Assembly (NCBI GenBank): GCA_009917545.1
Contig: QZDW01000007.1
Span: 62,001 to 126,000, forward strand
Source of the DNA: a bacterium 1XD42-76
Lineage (GTDB): Bacteria; Bacillota; Clostridia; Lachnospirales; Lachnospiraceae
Direction: 5' to 3'
Length of the DNA: 64,000 bases
Shown: piece after piece, positions 8,652 to 18,800 of the stretch
How the letters are laid out: the number at the start of each line of letters is the position of its first letter
How positions within the stretch are numbered: the first letter of the stretch is position 1
Made by a program: the position numbers and the translations under genes
The notes under the pieces: model-generated
Databases searched by the model: none
What the model saw: the letters and a program-made list of their open reading frames with translations, nothing else
What the model was told of the DNA's origin: nothing

Positions 8652-9473
8652 TTAATATTCCTCTATATTGATCTGTATCGTTTTCTTCACCACATCCGGC
8701 AGAATGGTTCTGGCAAATGCAGTGAATTGTTCTGCTCCATCACTGACATAAAAGCTGTATTTTTCTTCGGCTGAAAGCTCCCTTCCGGCATCGCAGGCTG
8801 TCTCCATTGACCCCAGCAGCGTTTTTAGCTGCACTGCCGTCTCATAGGCCGGGTCAACCAGTGTCACGCTGCTCCCCATGACGCGGGCAATCGTAGAACG
8901 AATCAGCGGATAATGCGTACATCCCAGAACGAGCGTATCAATCTCCTTCTCCTTCAGTACGCCGAGATACCGGCGGGCAATCTCGTCTGTCACGGAATCC
9001 TCCAGAAGCCCTTCCTCAACCAACGGCACAAAGAGAGGGCAGGCCTTCCCGAATACCTCGACTCCCGGCTTCATTTCCCGCAGGACATTGCCGTATGTAC
9101 CGCTGCCTATGGTCCCGGCCGTGCCAATGATCCCAATCTTCCTATTCCTCGTCACAGCTGCTGCCGTGCGCGCCCCGGCGTTAATCACACCAATAATTGG
9201 GATATCTTCGATCTTTCTGACTTCCTCCAGGGCGTAGGAAGAAGCTGTGTTACACGCTACAACGATTGCCTTCACCTCCTGCGTCCGCAGGAAGCGGATG
9301 ATCTGTTCGGAAAAACGGATCACACTCGTTTTTGACTTGTTTCCGTAAGGAACTCTGGCCGTATCGCCGAAATATACCATCTTTTCCTCCGGGAACTGTC
9401 TCATAATCTCACGGGCCACGGTCAGTCCGCCGATACCGGAGTCAAAGACTCCGATTGGTGCGTTTCTGTCCAT
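8652..9473 (-). CDS. murI: Glutamate racemase
   Basis: A 273-residue cofactor-independent racemase that converts L- to D-glutamate for peptidoglycan. The N-terminus PIGVFDSGIGGLTV carries the conserved aspartate and serine. The two catalytic cysteines are present: VVACNTASS (Cys74) and VLGCTHYPL (Cys185); GDTARVPYG near residue 36 is also typical. Length is normal. It follows ddl with a gap of only five bases, so D-Ala-D-Ala ligation and D-Glu supply are co-expressed from the promoter at 10568-10596. Confidence 0.97.
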   Translation of the reverse strand: MDRNAPIGVFDSGIGGLTVAREIMRQFPEEKMVYFGDTARVPYGNKSKTSVIRFSEQIIRFLRTQEVKAIVVACNTASSYALEEVRKIEDIPIIGVINAGARTAAAVTRNRKIGIIGTAGTIGSGTYGNVLREMKPGVEVFGKACPLFVPLVEEGLLEDSVTDEIARRYLGVLKEKEIDTLVLGCTHYPLIRSTIARVMGSSVTLVDPAYETAVQLKTLLGSMETACDAGRELSAEEKYSFYVSDGAEQFTAFARTILPDVVKKTIQINIEEY

Positions 9474-9478
9474 GACTC

Positions 9479-10534
9479 TTACCTTTCATACCTTTTCAGT
9501 GCATGCTCCACCAGGGCATTGACGATATCCATGCCGCAGGCCTTCCATAGCTGAGGATACATACTGATCGCAGTAAAGCCCGGCATGGTGTTGATCTCGT
9601 TGAATACCACTTCCCCGCTTTTTGTCACAAAAAAGTCCACTCTGGCAATCCCGTAGCCGTCCACGGCCTCAAAAATCCTGACAGCCGCTTCCCGGATGCG
9701 TTGTACGGAATCTCCCGGAAGCGCAGGATCTATGACTGTCTGTGATTCCTCACTGTGATATTTTGCATCATAATCATAGAATTCGGCCCCTGCCAGGATC
9801 TCTCCCACTCCGGAGGCCTTCGTCTCTTCCTGGCCGCCCCCGTACACTGCGCACTCCACTTCATGTCCGGAGATTGCCTCTTCCACCAGCATCCTCCGGT
9901 CATGCTTTGCTGCTTCCAGGAGTCCCGCCTTCAGTACCTCCCTGCTGCCTGCCTTGGTGACGCCCCTCGAAGAGCCTGAATTCGAGGGCTTGATAAAGAC
10001 AGGGTAGGCAAACTTTGCCTCGATCCCGGCAATCACACGGTCCATATCGGAAAGGTTCTCTTTAAAAACAGGCACATAGGAAGCCTGCCGGATCCCCAGC
10101 TCCTTTACAATCTGCTTCGTCATCAGCTTATCCATTGATACGGCGGACGCCAGCACGCCGCAGCCGACATACGGGATCCTGGCAAGCTCCAAAAGCCCCT
10201 GCACTGTACCATCCTCCCCATACAAGCCGTGCAGAACCGGAAATACCACATCGACTGCAATGCGTTCTGTCCTCCCGTTTTCCGTAACGAGCAGGCACTG
10301 TTCCTTCGCATCCGGGGACAGGATGGCCGGTACGCCGTTTTTCTGCCAGCTCCCGTCTTTTATCTCATCTATGGAAGCAACCTTAAGCCAATGGCCGTCT
10401 TCCGTAATTCCCACCAGGATCACATTGTATTTCTCCACATCCAGATCAGCAGCAACATTCTGTACAGACATGCAGGAAACGGCATGCTCCGACGACTGGC
10501 CGCCGAATAATGCCACCAGATTTCTTTTTTTCAT
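9479..10534 (-). CDS. ddl: D-alanine--D-alanine ligase
   Basis: A 351-residue ATP-grasp ligase that joins two D-alanines for the peptidoglycan stem peptide. The N-terminus LVALFGGQSSEHAVSC, FPVLHGLYGEDGTVQGLLE in the middle, FIKPSNSGSSRGV (ATP-grasp) and FNEINTMPGFT near the end are all standard. The ATG at 10534 has GAGGAGA upstream; the frame extends to 10579, but that region holds the -10 box. It is the first gene of the operon ddl-murI-DUF1934 (and perhaps the AEC transporter), back to back with spoIIR. Confidence 0.97.
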   Translation of the reverse strand: MKKRNLVALFGGQSSEHAVSCMSVQNVAADLDVEKYNVILVGITEDGHWLKVASIDEIKDGSWQKNGVPAILSPDAKEQCLLVTENGRTERIAVDVVFPVLHGLYGEDGTVQGLLELARIPYVGCGVLASAVSMDKLMTKQIVKELGIRQASYVPVFKENLSDMDRVIAGIEAKFAYPVFIKPSNSGSSRGVTKAGSREVLKAGLLEAAKHDRRMLVEEAISGHEVECAVYGGGQEETKASGVGEILAGAEFYDYDAKYHSEESQTVIDPALPGDSVQRIREAAVRIFEAVDGYGIARVDFFVTKSGEVVFNEINTMPGFTAISMYPQLWKACGMDIVNALVEHALKRYER

Positions 10535-10567
10535 AATTATTCTCTCCTCAAAAATAGATATGTTTAA

Positions 10568-10596
10568 ATTATAGCACAACCGGTAATAATTACAAA
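10568..10596 (-). promoter_or_regulatory. Promoter of the ddl-murI operon
   Basis: Reading the minus strand, TTTGTA (10591-10596) and a perfect TATAAT (10568-10573) lie 17 bases apart, giving a leader of about 30 bases before the ddl ATG. Confidence 0.6.
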
Positions 10597-10626
10597 TAGC
10601 AAATATGAATGAAATGGGGGAAAACC

Positions 10627-11358
10627 ATGAAAAGGAAATATTATTTCTGCCTGTCCGCGACGCTTCTTCTGATGGCCTTTCTGATCGCCATGTCCGGGCT
10701 CCGCCGCAGAAACGCGGAGCTCGCTTCCCATGTAGCGCCGAAGATCCTGCGCTTCCATGTGCTGGCTAACAGCGGCTCACCGGAGGATCAGGCATTAAAA
10801 TTAGAAGTAAAAGATCTGCTGCTGCAGGAAATTCAGGCAGGAATCGAGGCATATGCGCCATCCTCACAGGATATTTCCAAAGAAATGCTCGCTCAGTTTA
10901 TTCTGGAAAACCGGACTGACCTGGAGGAAACTGCGAATACGTATATGAAACGCCGCGGCTTCGACTATAAGACCTCGATTCTCCTGGAACGCTGCGAATT
11001 TCCGGAAAAAACTTACGGCGACATGACGTTTCCGGCCGGTACATATGATGCCGTCCGCGTCCTCCTTGGTGAAGGCCGTGGGAAAAACTTCTGGTGCGTC
11101 CTCTACCCCTCCCTCTGCTACCTGGACAGTACCCATGCCGTCGTCCCCGAGGAATCACGCCAAGTACTGAAAGCGATGCTCACAGAGGATGATTTTCTCG
11201 CTCTCTGCACAGCCAGACGCCACGGTCTGTTTTCGTCTGCGAAAAACGCGCGGCAGACGGCCCGGGGTACCCGGGAAAATACGGAAGGAACTGCCCCCGC
11301 ACTGCCAAAGCTTAACATCCGCTTTAAACTTCCTGAGCTTCTGCATATGGAGCGATGA
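10627..11358 (+). CDS. spoIIR: Stage II sporulation protein R
   Basis: A 243-residue protein with an N-terminal signal-type hydrophobic segment (residues 5-21) and then LRFHVLANSGSPEDQALKLEVKD in sequence, the SpoIIR hallmark; FWCVLYPSLC lies near residue 155. SpoIIR is made in the forespore under sigma-F, is exported to the space between the membranes and triggers SpoIIGA to process pro-sigma-E. Its presence argues for an endospore former. The ATG at 10627 has GGGGG seven bases upstream. The C-terminal 40 residues are low in complexity and vary in the family. I do not see a clear sigma-F box. Confidence 0.92.
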   Translation: MKRKYYFCLSATLLLMAFLIAMSGLRRRNAELASHVAPKILRFHVLANSGSPEDQALKLEVKDLLLQEIQAGIEAYAPSSQDISKEMLAQFILENRTDLEETANTYMKRRGFDYKTSILLERCEFPEKTYGDMTFPAGTYDAVRVLLGEGRGKNFWCVLYPSLCYLDSTHAVVPEESRQVLKAMLTEDDFLALCTARRHGLFSSAKNARQTARGTRENTEGTAPALPKLNIRFKLPELLHMER

Positions 11359-11378
11359 GATCTCTGGTGTAAATTATT

Positions 11379-11702
11379 ATGAATAAATTTGGTAATGGTA
11401 CTCCTAAAATAGGGAAAAACATTCTTTGTGAAAAGATAATCGGCTTCGAAAAAATCGTAGAGATATTCGGCGCCGATTTTTCCAATGACATTGACTTCTG
11501 GATGTAGGACGGATTTTGCGGACATTTAAGATAAGTGGGGAATGGGTTCGTATATTCAAAGGATATATCGCCAATGGGACACTTGCACTGTGTGATAATT
11601 GATGGCTGTACTATCAAAGGGTGTATTGGGCGGGATGAAGTAGATGCTTATTATTATAACTGGGACGTAGCAAAAAGATTATATGGTTTTATCAAACAGT
11701 AG
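11379..11702 (+). pseudogene. Decayed AT-rich small ORFs, origin unknown
   Basis: Two short frames in an AT-rich stretch: 11379-11507 (42 residues, ending FSNDIDFWM) and 11535-11702 (GTG start, 55 residues, ending AKRLYGFIKQ). Both are much richer in A+T than spoIIR before them, neither has a convincing ribosome site, and the frames change between them, so I read this as a broken acquired gene. I do not recognise either product. From 11703 to the AbiH leader I see only further AT-rich sequence with frequent stops. Confidence 0.35.
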
Positions 11703-11953
11703 CAAGTGATTTTCTGCAGATTGGTGGCAAGTATATCAACAGATACAACGCTTTTTTCAAGTGCCTATCGTAATGTAGAAAACATTATTAGGCGACTGGT
11801 GTACATGGTATTAGCAGTGACAGGTATAAACTATTACGAAAAAAGATATAAGGGAAGTTAGTTTATTGGCTATATGACTTTACCGATTCTTTTATTGACT
11901 AATACTAAACAATTTAATTAATGCATATTAGATAATTATATCATGCCAAATTG

Positions 11954-12057
11954 TGTTATAATATAAAAATATCAAGCCTTGTTTATGAGAACGCTATGGT
12001 TCCTCAAGTTGGTCTACAGATACCTCTGTAGATGGATTAGTGATAAGATACTTGATA
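11954..12057 (+). promoter_or_regulatory. Extended -10 promoter and structured leader before the AbiH gene
   Basis: An extended -10 (TG-T-TATAAT; TATAAT at 11957-11962) predicts a start near 11970. The RNA would open with TATCAAG (11970-11976), which pairs with CTTGATA (12051-12057), closing an 82-base domain. Inside it CTACAGA (12014-12020) pairs with TCTGTAG (12025-12031). The AbiH ATG is about 95 bases further on. It could be a 5' leader or a separate small RNA. Confidence 0.4.
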
Positions 12058-12152
12058 ATGTATTTTCTTGAATATGTGTTCTAAAATAATTTAGTTTTTA
12101 TTCAGGATGTCTAAAGTGCATAATTTTTGATTATAGAGTATAAGGAGAGAAT

Positions 12153-12956
12153 ATGGCTAATCTATTTATAATAGGGAATGGCTTTGATTTAGCCAATAAT
12201 TTAAAAACATCTTATGATGACTTTAGAACTTTCTTATTGGACAATTATGTTCATGTTAAGAGGACACACTCATTAAAAGTTCCACAACTAAGAAAAAATA
12301 CCTTAGATGTGACAATTAATGAAGCCGCTGCTTTTATTTACAGGGTTATATCTCAAACGGAAGGCTTGTTATGGAGAGATGTAGAACATACGCTGGGAGA
12401 AATTGACTATACACTGCTATTTGAAGAAACTAATAATTTTAATAACTATCAAGATATTATACAAAGGTTGGATTGTTCTCTATCTAAAATACAATTTTTG
12501 TTTGAAGACTGGATTAAGAATATAAGTGAAGAAGATGTCTGCACTCTGAAAAAATTTGAAAGTTTAATAAATCCTCATGAGGATTTATTTATCACTTTTA
12601 ATTATACAGATTTATTGGAGGCTGAATATGGTGCAAAAAAAGTATGTCATATTCATGGTACTCGTAATGGCGACATAATATTCGGACATGGAAACACCCA
12701 GAGATTGCGTATAGTTTCCAACAATAATAACAAAAAGAACACTACTTTTCAAAGAAGAAATCGAAAAGGTCGAAAAAAAGCAAACGATAAACATGACTTT
12801 AATATAAAGAAAGAGTCTTATACAAAATCACTATCTATCAACTATTTGACACTTGATGATATTTCAATGATAATGCGGTGTATTCCAGTTAAGACATTAT
12901 TATATTCAAAGTTGTGGGACATTCAACATCAGGCCGGACTTGAATATAAAAGGTAG
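12153..12956 (+). CDS. AbiH-family phage abortive-infection protein, C-terminus probably shortened
   Basis: A 267-residue AT-rich gene. The N-terminus NLFIIGNGFDLANNLKTSYDDF is the AbiH family hallmark, and FITFNYTDLLE (about residue 150), VCHIHGT and IIFGHGN follow in the family order. AbiH proteins were found as plasmid-borne abortive-infection factors in lactococci; their mechanism is not well known. Members I know are usually above 300 residues with another conserved block near the end; here the last 25 residues (after MIMRCIPVK) do not look like that block, so the 3' end may be cut or rearranged. AGGAGAG lies before the ATG. Low GC and the decayed surroundings indicate transfer. It is monocistronic, with no visible partner. 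Confidence 0.75.
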   Translation: MANLFIIGNGFDLANNLKTSYDDFRTFLLDNYVHVKRTHSLKVPQLRKNTLDVTINEAAAFIYRVISQTEGLLWRDVEHTLGEIDYTLLFEETNNFNNYQDIIQRLDCSLSKIQFLFEDWIKNISEEDVCTLKKFESLINPHEDLFITFNYTDLLEAEYGAKKVCHIHGTRNGDIIFGHGNTQRLRIVSNNNNKKNTTFQRRNRKGRKKANDKHDFNIKKESYTKSLSINYLTLDDISMIMRCIPVKTLLYSKLWDIQHQAGLEYKR

Positions 12957-13026
12957 TTCGCCTCCGAAAAAAGTATTTCCAGTACTAGCACATCCATATT
13001 GTGATCCTCCGGCACAGGATATTATG

Positions 13027-13071
13027 AAAAAATTGCCGCCTGCAAACCCTAACTAGCCTGCTGGCGGCAAT
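13027..13071 (-). terminator. Terminator of the RND efflux operon
   Basis: ATTGCCGCC on the minus strand (13063-13071) pairs with GGCGGCAAT (13032-13040) around a 22-base loop, followed on the minus strand by six T. It lies about 65 bases after the last TolC-like gene. Confidence 0.85.
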
Positions 13072-13135
13072 CATTGCCATATCATTGAAAAGACAGCACT
13101 CCCAGGCGAACGGTTCGTTTGCCCAACCTTACGCT

Positions 13136-14380
13136 TTAGGAAATCGACAGATTCCCCTTCAGTGCCCAGTCATACGTCTCCATCGACTGGAACAGGGAAA
13201 GCTCTGCATTTCTCACCGCAATCTCCTTTGTCACATACGCGTTCTTCTGCTGTAAATACTCCAGCCTCCCGATAGTCCCGACCTGAAGCTTGCGCTCCGC
13301 AGCGTCCATCTTTGTTTTTTCCAGCTCATATGCCGCGATTGCCGTTTGATATTCGTTACGCTTCTGCAGCACATCATTGTAAAGATTGACTAAGGATGAT
13401 GCGATCTGTTCCCTCTGCTGATCGAGTGTGCGCTCCAGGTTCTGCTGCTCAATCGAACCATCCGTTTTCTTTTCATAATCCAGAAGGTTATAACGCAGTG
13501 TAAAATTGTTCTCGATCGCTGTCACCTTATCCGCTTCCGGATTCATTCTCTCAATCCGGCTTAAGTCCGCAGCAGGAACAGAACGGATCTCCGGTACGGC
13601 GTTATACTGCCACCCCAGCATCGTACACAGCGTCTGGCGGATCTTTTCCTGATTGACATTGATAGTCAGCATGCCTGCCTGTGCCGCTTCCAGATTCTGT
13701 CTCGCAGTCAGAACATCGTTCTGCGTCGCCAGCCCGGCCTGCGCCTGGGTCTGGGACGACTGGTACACGGCTTCCAGAAGCGTAAGCGTATCCGCCAAGC
13801 TGTCCTTTTGCAGTAAAAGCTGCTGATAACCGATCATCGCGCTCTGCGCTCCGGAGACCAGTCCCGCATAAGCGGTATCCAACATGCGGATTTTCAGCAT
13901 TTCCGGAGAGATCTCTGTGAGCGTATCGGCAGAGAGAGTCATCTGTTCTGCCCGCTGGGCCAGGAGTTCGGACGAGTATACCAGCTCTGCATAGGAAGCC
14001 GGCGTCACCATACTCTGATAACCCAGGGCATCCTTAAACATTCCTGCCATCCCTGCCAGCTCGCTCGCCTGCTCTGACAACGCGCCGGAACCGCTTAAAA
14101 TCTGAGACTTCATCTTGGTGACGTCTTTGCCGGAGTCCCTGGTATCCACATAGCTCTCTTTGAGATTCTTATAGGTCGTATTATACTCCTCAATGAGCAT
14201 TTCGATTTCATCGTACTCCAGAACATTATCCCGCAGTCTGGCCAGCGTCGCATCATCGTACCTCTGCCCGGGGCCTGGTACAAACTCATCCGCATACGCC
14301 GCCGGGATTGCTGCCAGAGACAGGGCAAGCGCCGCCGGCAGAATCCGTCCCCACAGTCTTTTCCTTCTCATATCCATCAC
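13136..14380 (-). CDS. TolC-like efflux protein, second copy
   Basis: A 414-residue exported protein. The signal peptide runs to about residue 30 (ALALSLAAIPAAYA, then DEFVP). The rest is long alpha-helical and coiled-coil with two TolC-type halves, each repeating a pattern such as AGLATQNDVLTARQNLEAAQ and VGTIGRLEYLQQKNAYV. TolC proteins form the outer-membrane duct of RND pumps in Gram-negatives; here the host appears to be a monoderm, so it may be a cell-wall-spanning or adaptor-like homologue. It shares its N-terminal block (TLARLRDNVLEYDEIEMLIE) with the neighbouring copy, so the two arose by duplication. The start is a GTG nine bases after GGAGG; an ATG follows directly. Last gene of the efflux operon. 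Confidence 0.8.
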   Translation of the reverse strand: MMDMRRKRLWGRILPAALALSLAAIPAAYADEFVPGPGQRYDDATLARLRDNVLEYDEIEMLIEEYNTTYKNLKESYVDTRDSGKDVTKMKSQILSGSGALSEQASELAGMAGMFKDALGYQSMVTPASYAELVYSSELLAQRAEQMTLSADTLTEISPEMLKIRMLDTAYAGLVSGAQSAMIGYQQLLLQKDSLADTLTLLEAVYQSSQTQAQAGLATQNDVLTARQNLEAAQAGMLTINVNQEKIRQTLCTMLGWQYNAVPEIRSVPAADLSRIERMNPEADKVTAIENNFTLRYNLLDYEKKTDGSIEQQNLERTLDQQREQIASSLVNLYNDVLQKRNEYQTAIAAYELEKTKMDAAERKLQVGTIGRLEYLQQKNAYVTKEIAVRNAELSLFQSMETYDWALKGNLSIS

Positions 14381-14397
14381 GTTACCTGTCCTCCCTG

Positions 14398-15627
14398 TTA
14401 TTGCTGGTTCTCAGTTCCAAGCTCCAAAAGGCCTTTGACTGCCCACTCGTATTCTTCGATAGCCGCTGTGAGATCCAGCCCGGCCGATGTCATGGACGCC
14501 TTTGCCGTGAGGTACGTTACCTCTTCCGTAAGGTACTGCTGCCTGCTCAGCATGCCCAGGCTGTTCTTCCTGTCCGCCGCCTCCTTATTCGCCCTGGCAG
14601 CCTCAAATTCCGTCGCCGCGGCCTGATAGGCGGCCCGCTTCTGCAGCGCATCCTGATACAGCAGCGTCATATTCATTTTGACCTTGTTCTCTTCCTCCTG
14701 AACCTGCCTCGCCTTCGCATCTGCGCTGCCGAATGAGCTGGAGGATGTCATTCTCGTATCATATAATGTAATATTATTTTCGATCGCTTTCAGGCTGTCC
14801 GCCTCTGGGTTAAACGAGGCGATTCGGGAAAGATCCGGCTCCGGAACCGGACGGATCTCCGGCTCTGCATCATAACCCCATCCCAGCATCAAAAGCAGAT
14901 CCTGTCTGCCGCTTTTTAATGCCGCAGCATCAGCCGCTGCCGCTGCACGGGCCGAATTCAGCGCTTCCTCAGCACTCAGCACATTCTCAGCAGAATAAAT
15001 CCCCAGCTCCATCTGCCGCTTCGCCCCCTCATAAGTGAGTTCCGCGATCTCAAGCCTTTTCCGGGATAGTTCGTTCTGCTCTGCCAGCGCCTGGTGCTTT
15101 CTCATCTTTTCGCAGGCCGCCTTTGTCTGCTGGTTCCTTGTAATCCGCAGCCCGCGGATCGCCGACGCACCGGCGGACGACTTCCCCTCTGATGCATCTT
15201 CCAGGGACTTTGCATAACTCTTAAGCGCCCGGATATTGGCCTGATACTCTTCATATTCCTTCCTGCCAATATCCGGCTTCATGTCCTCGGCCTCCTCTGA
15301 GAGGATCTCCGCCTCTTCTCTGAGCTCACCTGCCAGCGAAAGAAGCTGCTCCTTCGTCAGTCCCATACTCCCATCGGGGTTATAGTAAAAGCTCTCGAGC
15401 TGATTGCGGAAGGTCATATTATACTGCTCAATCAATCCGGGAATCTCCTCATACTCCAGCACATGATCGCGAAGCCGTGCCAGCGTCTCCTCATCATATT
15501 CTGTCACCGCGGATTCCCTCTGGGCCGCCTGCACTGCAAAAAGCCCGTATTCCGGCACACCCCCCAGCACAACCGCTGTCGTCAGAATAAGCACCCCGGC
15601 CCTCTTCCATTTTCTGTCGTATTTCAT
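14398..15627 (-). CDS. TolC-like efflux protein, first copy
   Basis: A 409-residue exported alpha-helical protein paralogous to its downstream neighbour. The signal peptide ends near residue 35 (LFAVQA, then AQRES). The mature N-terminus ETLARLRDHVLEYEEIPGLIEQ matches the other copy, and two helical-hairpin repeats follow (for example MELGIYSAENVLSAEEALNSA). A good GGGGAGGG site precedes the ATG. The gap to the next copy is only 17 bases; 192 bases separate it from the RND gene. Having two different TolC-like proteins with one pump suggests a mixed or stacked duct, which is inference. Confidence 0.8.
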   Translation of the reverse strand: MKYDRKWKRAGVLILTTAVVLGGVPEYGLFAVQAAQRESAVTEYDEETLARLRDHVLEYEEIPGLIEQYNMTFRNQLESFYYNPDGSMGLTKEQLLSLAGELREEAEILSEEAEDMKPDIGRKEYEEYQANIRALKSYAKSLEDASEGKSSAGASAIRGLRITRNQQTKAACEKMRKHQALAEQNELSRKRLEIAELTYEGAKRQMELGIYSAENVLSAEEALNSARAAAAADAAALKSGRQDLLLMLGWGYDAEPEIRPVPEPDLSRIASFNPEADSLKAIENNITLYDTRMTSSSSFGSADAKARQVQEEENKVKMNMTLLYQDALQKRAAYQAAATEFEAARANKEAADRKNSLGMLSRQQYLTEEVTYLTAKASMTSAGLDLTAAIEEYEWAVKGLLELGTENQQ

Positions 15628-15819
15628 TGGTTTTCCCTCCCCAGATAAGCATACTATTCCCTGCCCGCAAACACAATAACGATTCTCTTACAAATTCTTT
15701 CAATTCCAGTCAGTCTGCCGCATCCCGGCCAGACGCATGCGCAATCGCCCGTTCTCTTCCGGAAATCCGGCTCCCGTTCGTTATAAAGTACATTCTGACC
15801 CTGTTTTGCCTCTCACCAC

Positions 15820-18800
15820 TTAATCATAGTCCGGCTCCGCCTTTTTCTTCGGCGTCATAACCTTATAATAGATGGGAAGCATCAGAAGTGCCAGCACGGT
15901 AGAAGCGATCATCCCTCCCAGATCTACAAGCGCCAGCCCCTGCATCATCGCGCCTGCGTCTCCATAAGCCAGTGCCATCGGGATCATCGCCACGACGGTT
16001 GTCAGCGTTGTCATCATAATCGGACGCAGACGCGTCGCACCGGCCTCGATTAATGCTGTATCAAGATCCATCTCCTGCCGGTACTGATTGACGGTATCCA
16101 CATAAAGGATACCATTATTCACCACAGTCCCCACCAGCATCAAAAAGCCCAGAAGTGTCGGCATACTGATCGGGCAGTCCGCCAGCCAGAGGAGTCCAAA
16201 GGAACCAATCAGGGCAAAGGGAATCGTCGTCATCACCATCAGAGAGAATTTCGGCGATTCGAACTGTGCTGCCATCACGACAAATACCAGAAATACCGCT
16301 GTACCGATCGCACTGCCCAGAGAGCCGAACTCTTCATTCTGCATTTCCGTCATCGTGTTCATCTGCATGCTGATCGTTCCATTCAGATATTTATCCACAA
16401 CTTCTTCCTGCAAAATCTCCTTCGGCGTTTTCTCTCTCTCAACAGCCTTTCCCTGAAGCATGTCAGAAAAGCCCTGGAGATTCTTTTTCAGGTTTTCGGA
16501 AAAACTCAGTTTTTCGACATTGGCGGCATCTGTCAGCTGTCCAGTAATCGTCACCTGATACTCTTTATCGCTCTTTATAATGCCAAGAGGGCTGTCTTTA
16601 AATCCCACCTTCGCGATATCCGCGAGTGCGACCGAACCGCCGGTTGCCGTCGGCAGTACGATACCCTGGAGCTGGTCGATACTCTCATACTCCCCGTCCG
16701 GGTATTCTACCATAACGCTGATGTCCTTTCCGTTCACATTGAGCGTCGTTGCCTCTGAACCACTGAGCATCATATAGACCTGGGACGCCACCTGCACTGG
16801 TGAAAGTCCCTCCGCTGCCGCTTTCACCGGATCCACGGAAATCTCGACCAGAGGTGCATCATTTTCCAGAGATGAATGGACGTGCGTCGCCTCCGGACGT
16901 GCCTGCAGTTCCTCTACAATACGGTCGGAAGTCCTTTTTAATTCCTCATACTGTGTGCTCACCAGAATATATTCGATCTCGTCGGCTGCCCCCATTGACA
17001 TACTTCCAAGGGAGCTCTGCTCCTCCAGAGAGATTGAGCAGTCCGGCCATTCCCGCAGCTCACGCCGCCATTCCTTTAAAATATCGCCGGTTTCCCGTTT
17101 GCGGTCATCTTTCAGATAAACGGTCAACGTCGCCTGGCTGCCCATTGACATCGACAGGCCGCTGCTGCCGTAGGAAAGCATATAGGAATCATAATCCTCA
17201 TCCTCAACCACATATGCCTCCACCCGCTGTAAAATTTCATCCACCCGTTCGACCGTAAGGCCCGGCTGTGTTTCAATCGTAAGCGCAATAATACCCGGAT
17301 CATCTGCCGGCATCAGCTCCATCCTGAGCTGTGTTGCAAGAAACAGCGACAGTACCAGAAGAAAGACAGACGTAATCATAACGAGCGCCTTCCTTTTCAA
17401 CAGACCGTTCATCAGAGCGCGGTACCCATCCTGCAGTGCCTTTAGTATATGGGAAGCCGGATTCTCTGTCTTTTCCTTTGGCAGATAAAATGCATAACAC
17501 AGAGGCACCAGAGTCATAGCGGAAACGAGAGACGCCAGCATACAGAATACGATCGTAAATCCCAGCGGCTTAAACATCTGCCCGCTCATGCCTTTGATTA
17601 ACGCCAGCGGGATAAACACCACACACGTCGTCACCGTACCGCCGATAATCGACTGAAGCACAACGCCTGTGCCCTCGACTGCCGCATTTCTTGCCTCCAC
17701 AAAACCGCCTTTCCCTGTATAGCGGAAGCAGCTTTCCAGAACAACAATCGAGTTATCCACCATCATACCAACGCCGAGGACCAGGCTGCTCAGTGTGATG
17801 ACGTTCAGGGAAAATCCCATGCTTTTCATGAGAATCAATGCTGCCAATATTGAGATCGGAATCGAAGTTCCTACAATCAGCGAAGCCTTGATATCTCCGA
17901 AAAACAGGAAAATAATCACCATCGAGACAATGACTGCCATAATCATGGTCTGAGCCACGCTCTCTAATGAGCTGACAATCGAATCACTGTAGTCATTTAC
18001 CACAATGACCTCCAGATTCTCATCCTCTGCCTTCAGCCGGTCAAGTGTGCGCAGAACATCCCTGGAAACCTCCATATCACTGCTGTCCTGATTCTTTTTC
18101 ACAGAAACAGCAATGGTATCTTCTCCATTATAGCGTCCGATTCCGTTCTTTTCCTCAAGCGTGCTGTATATATTGGCGACATCTTCCATATAGATGACAT
18201 TTCCGTTTCCGAGGGTAATCGGTATTTTCCGGAGCAGCGCCACAGTGTCAAACGTAACGCCTGCCGTTACCGACAGTTTCTTGCCGCCGACAATCGTATC
18301 ACCGATCGGCATGGAAAAGTCAGCGGAGCTGATCGCACCCGATACTGCGTTCATACTCAGATGATACTGAGATAGCTTTTCCGGTATCAGTTCAACCTTT
18401 ATGTACTGTTCCTGGCCCCCGCTGACATCCACACTGGCGACAGCCCCCAGCTTCTCGAGCTCCGGAACAATTCTGGTATCCACGTAGTCATAGAGGTTGT
18501 CAGCCGCCTTATTGTTGATCGCGAGTACCAGGGAGGCTGTGGCATTAATGTCCATTTCAATAATCGTCGGTGTTTTCACATCGTCCGGGAACTCATTCGC
18601 CAGTCCGTCCAGGCGCTTCTTCAGGTCATCGTATGCCTTATCCATATCCTGGCCGTACTCATATGACAGCATTACCATACCAAAGTTCTCGGAGGACATG
18701 CTCATAATGCTGTCCACACCGCTTAAGGTACCGACTTCATCCTCGATCAGTTTTACGACCAGCTCCTCCACATTATCCGGGTCAGCGCCGGGGTAAACAG

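Noticed and set aside
9742-9979. Arg/Pro-rich plus-strand frames inside ddl
   Set aside because: These are shadows of the ddl reading frame with unnatural composition.
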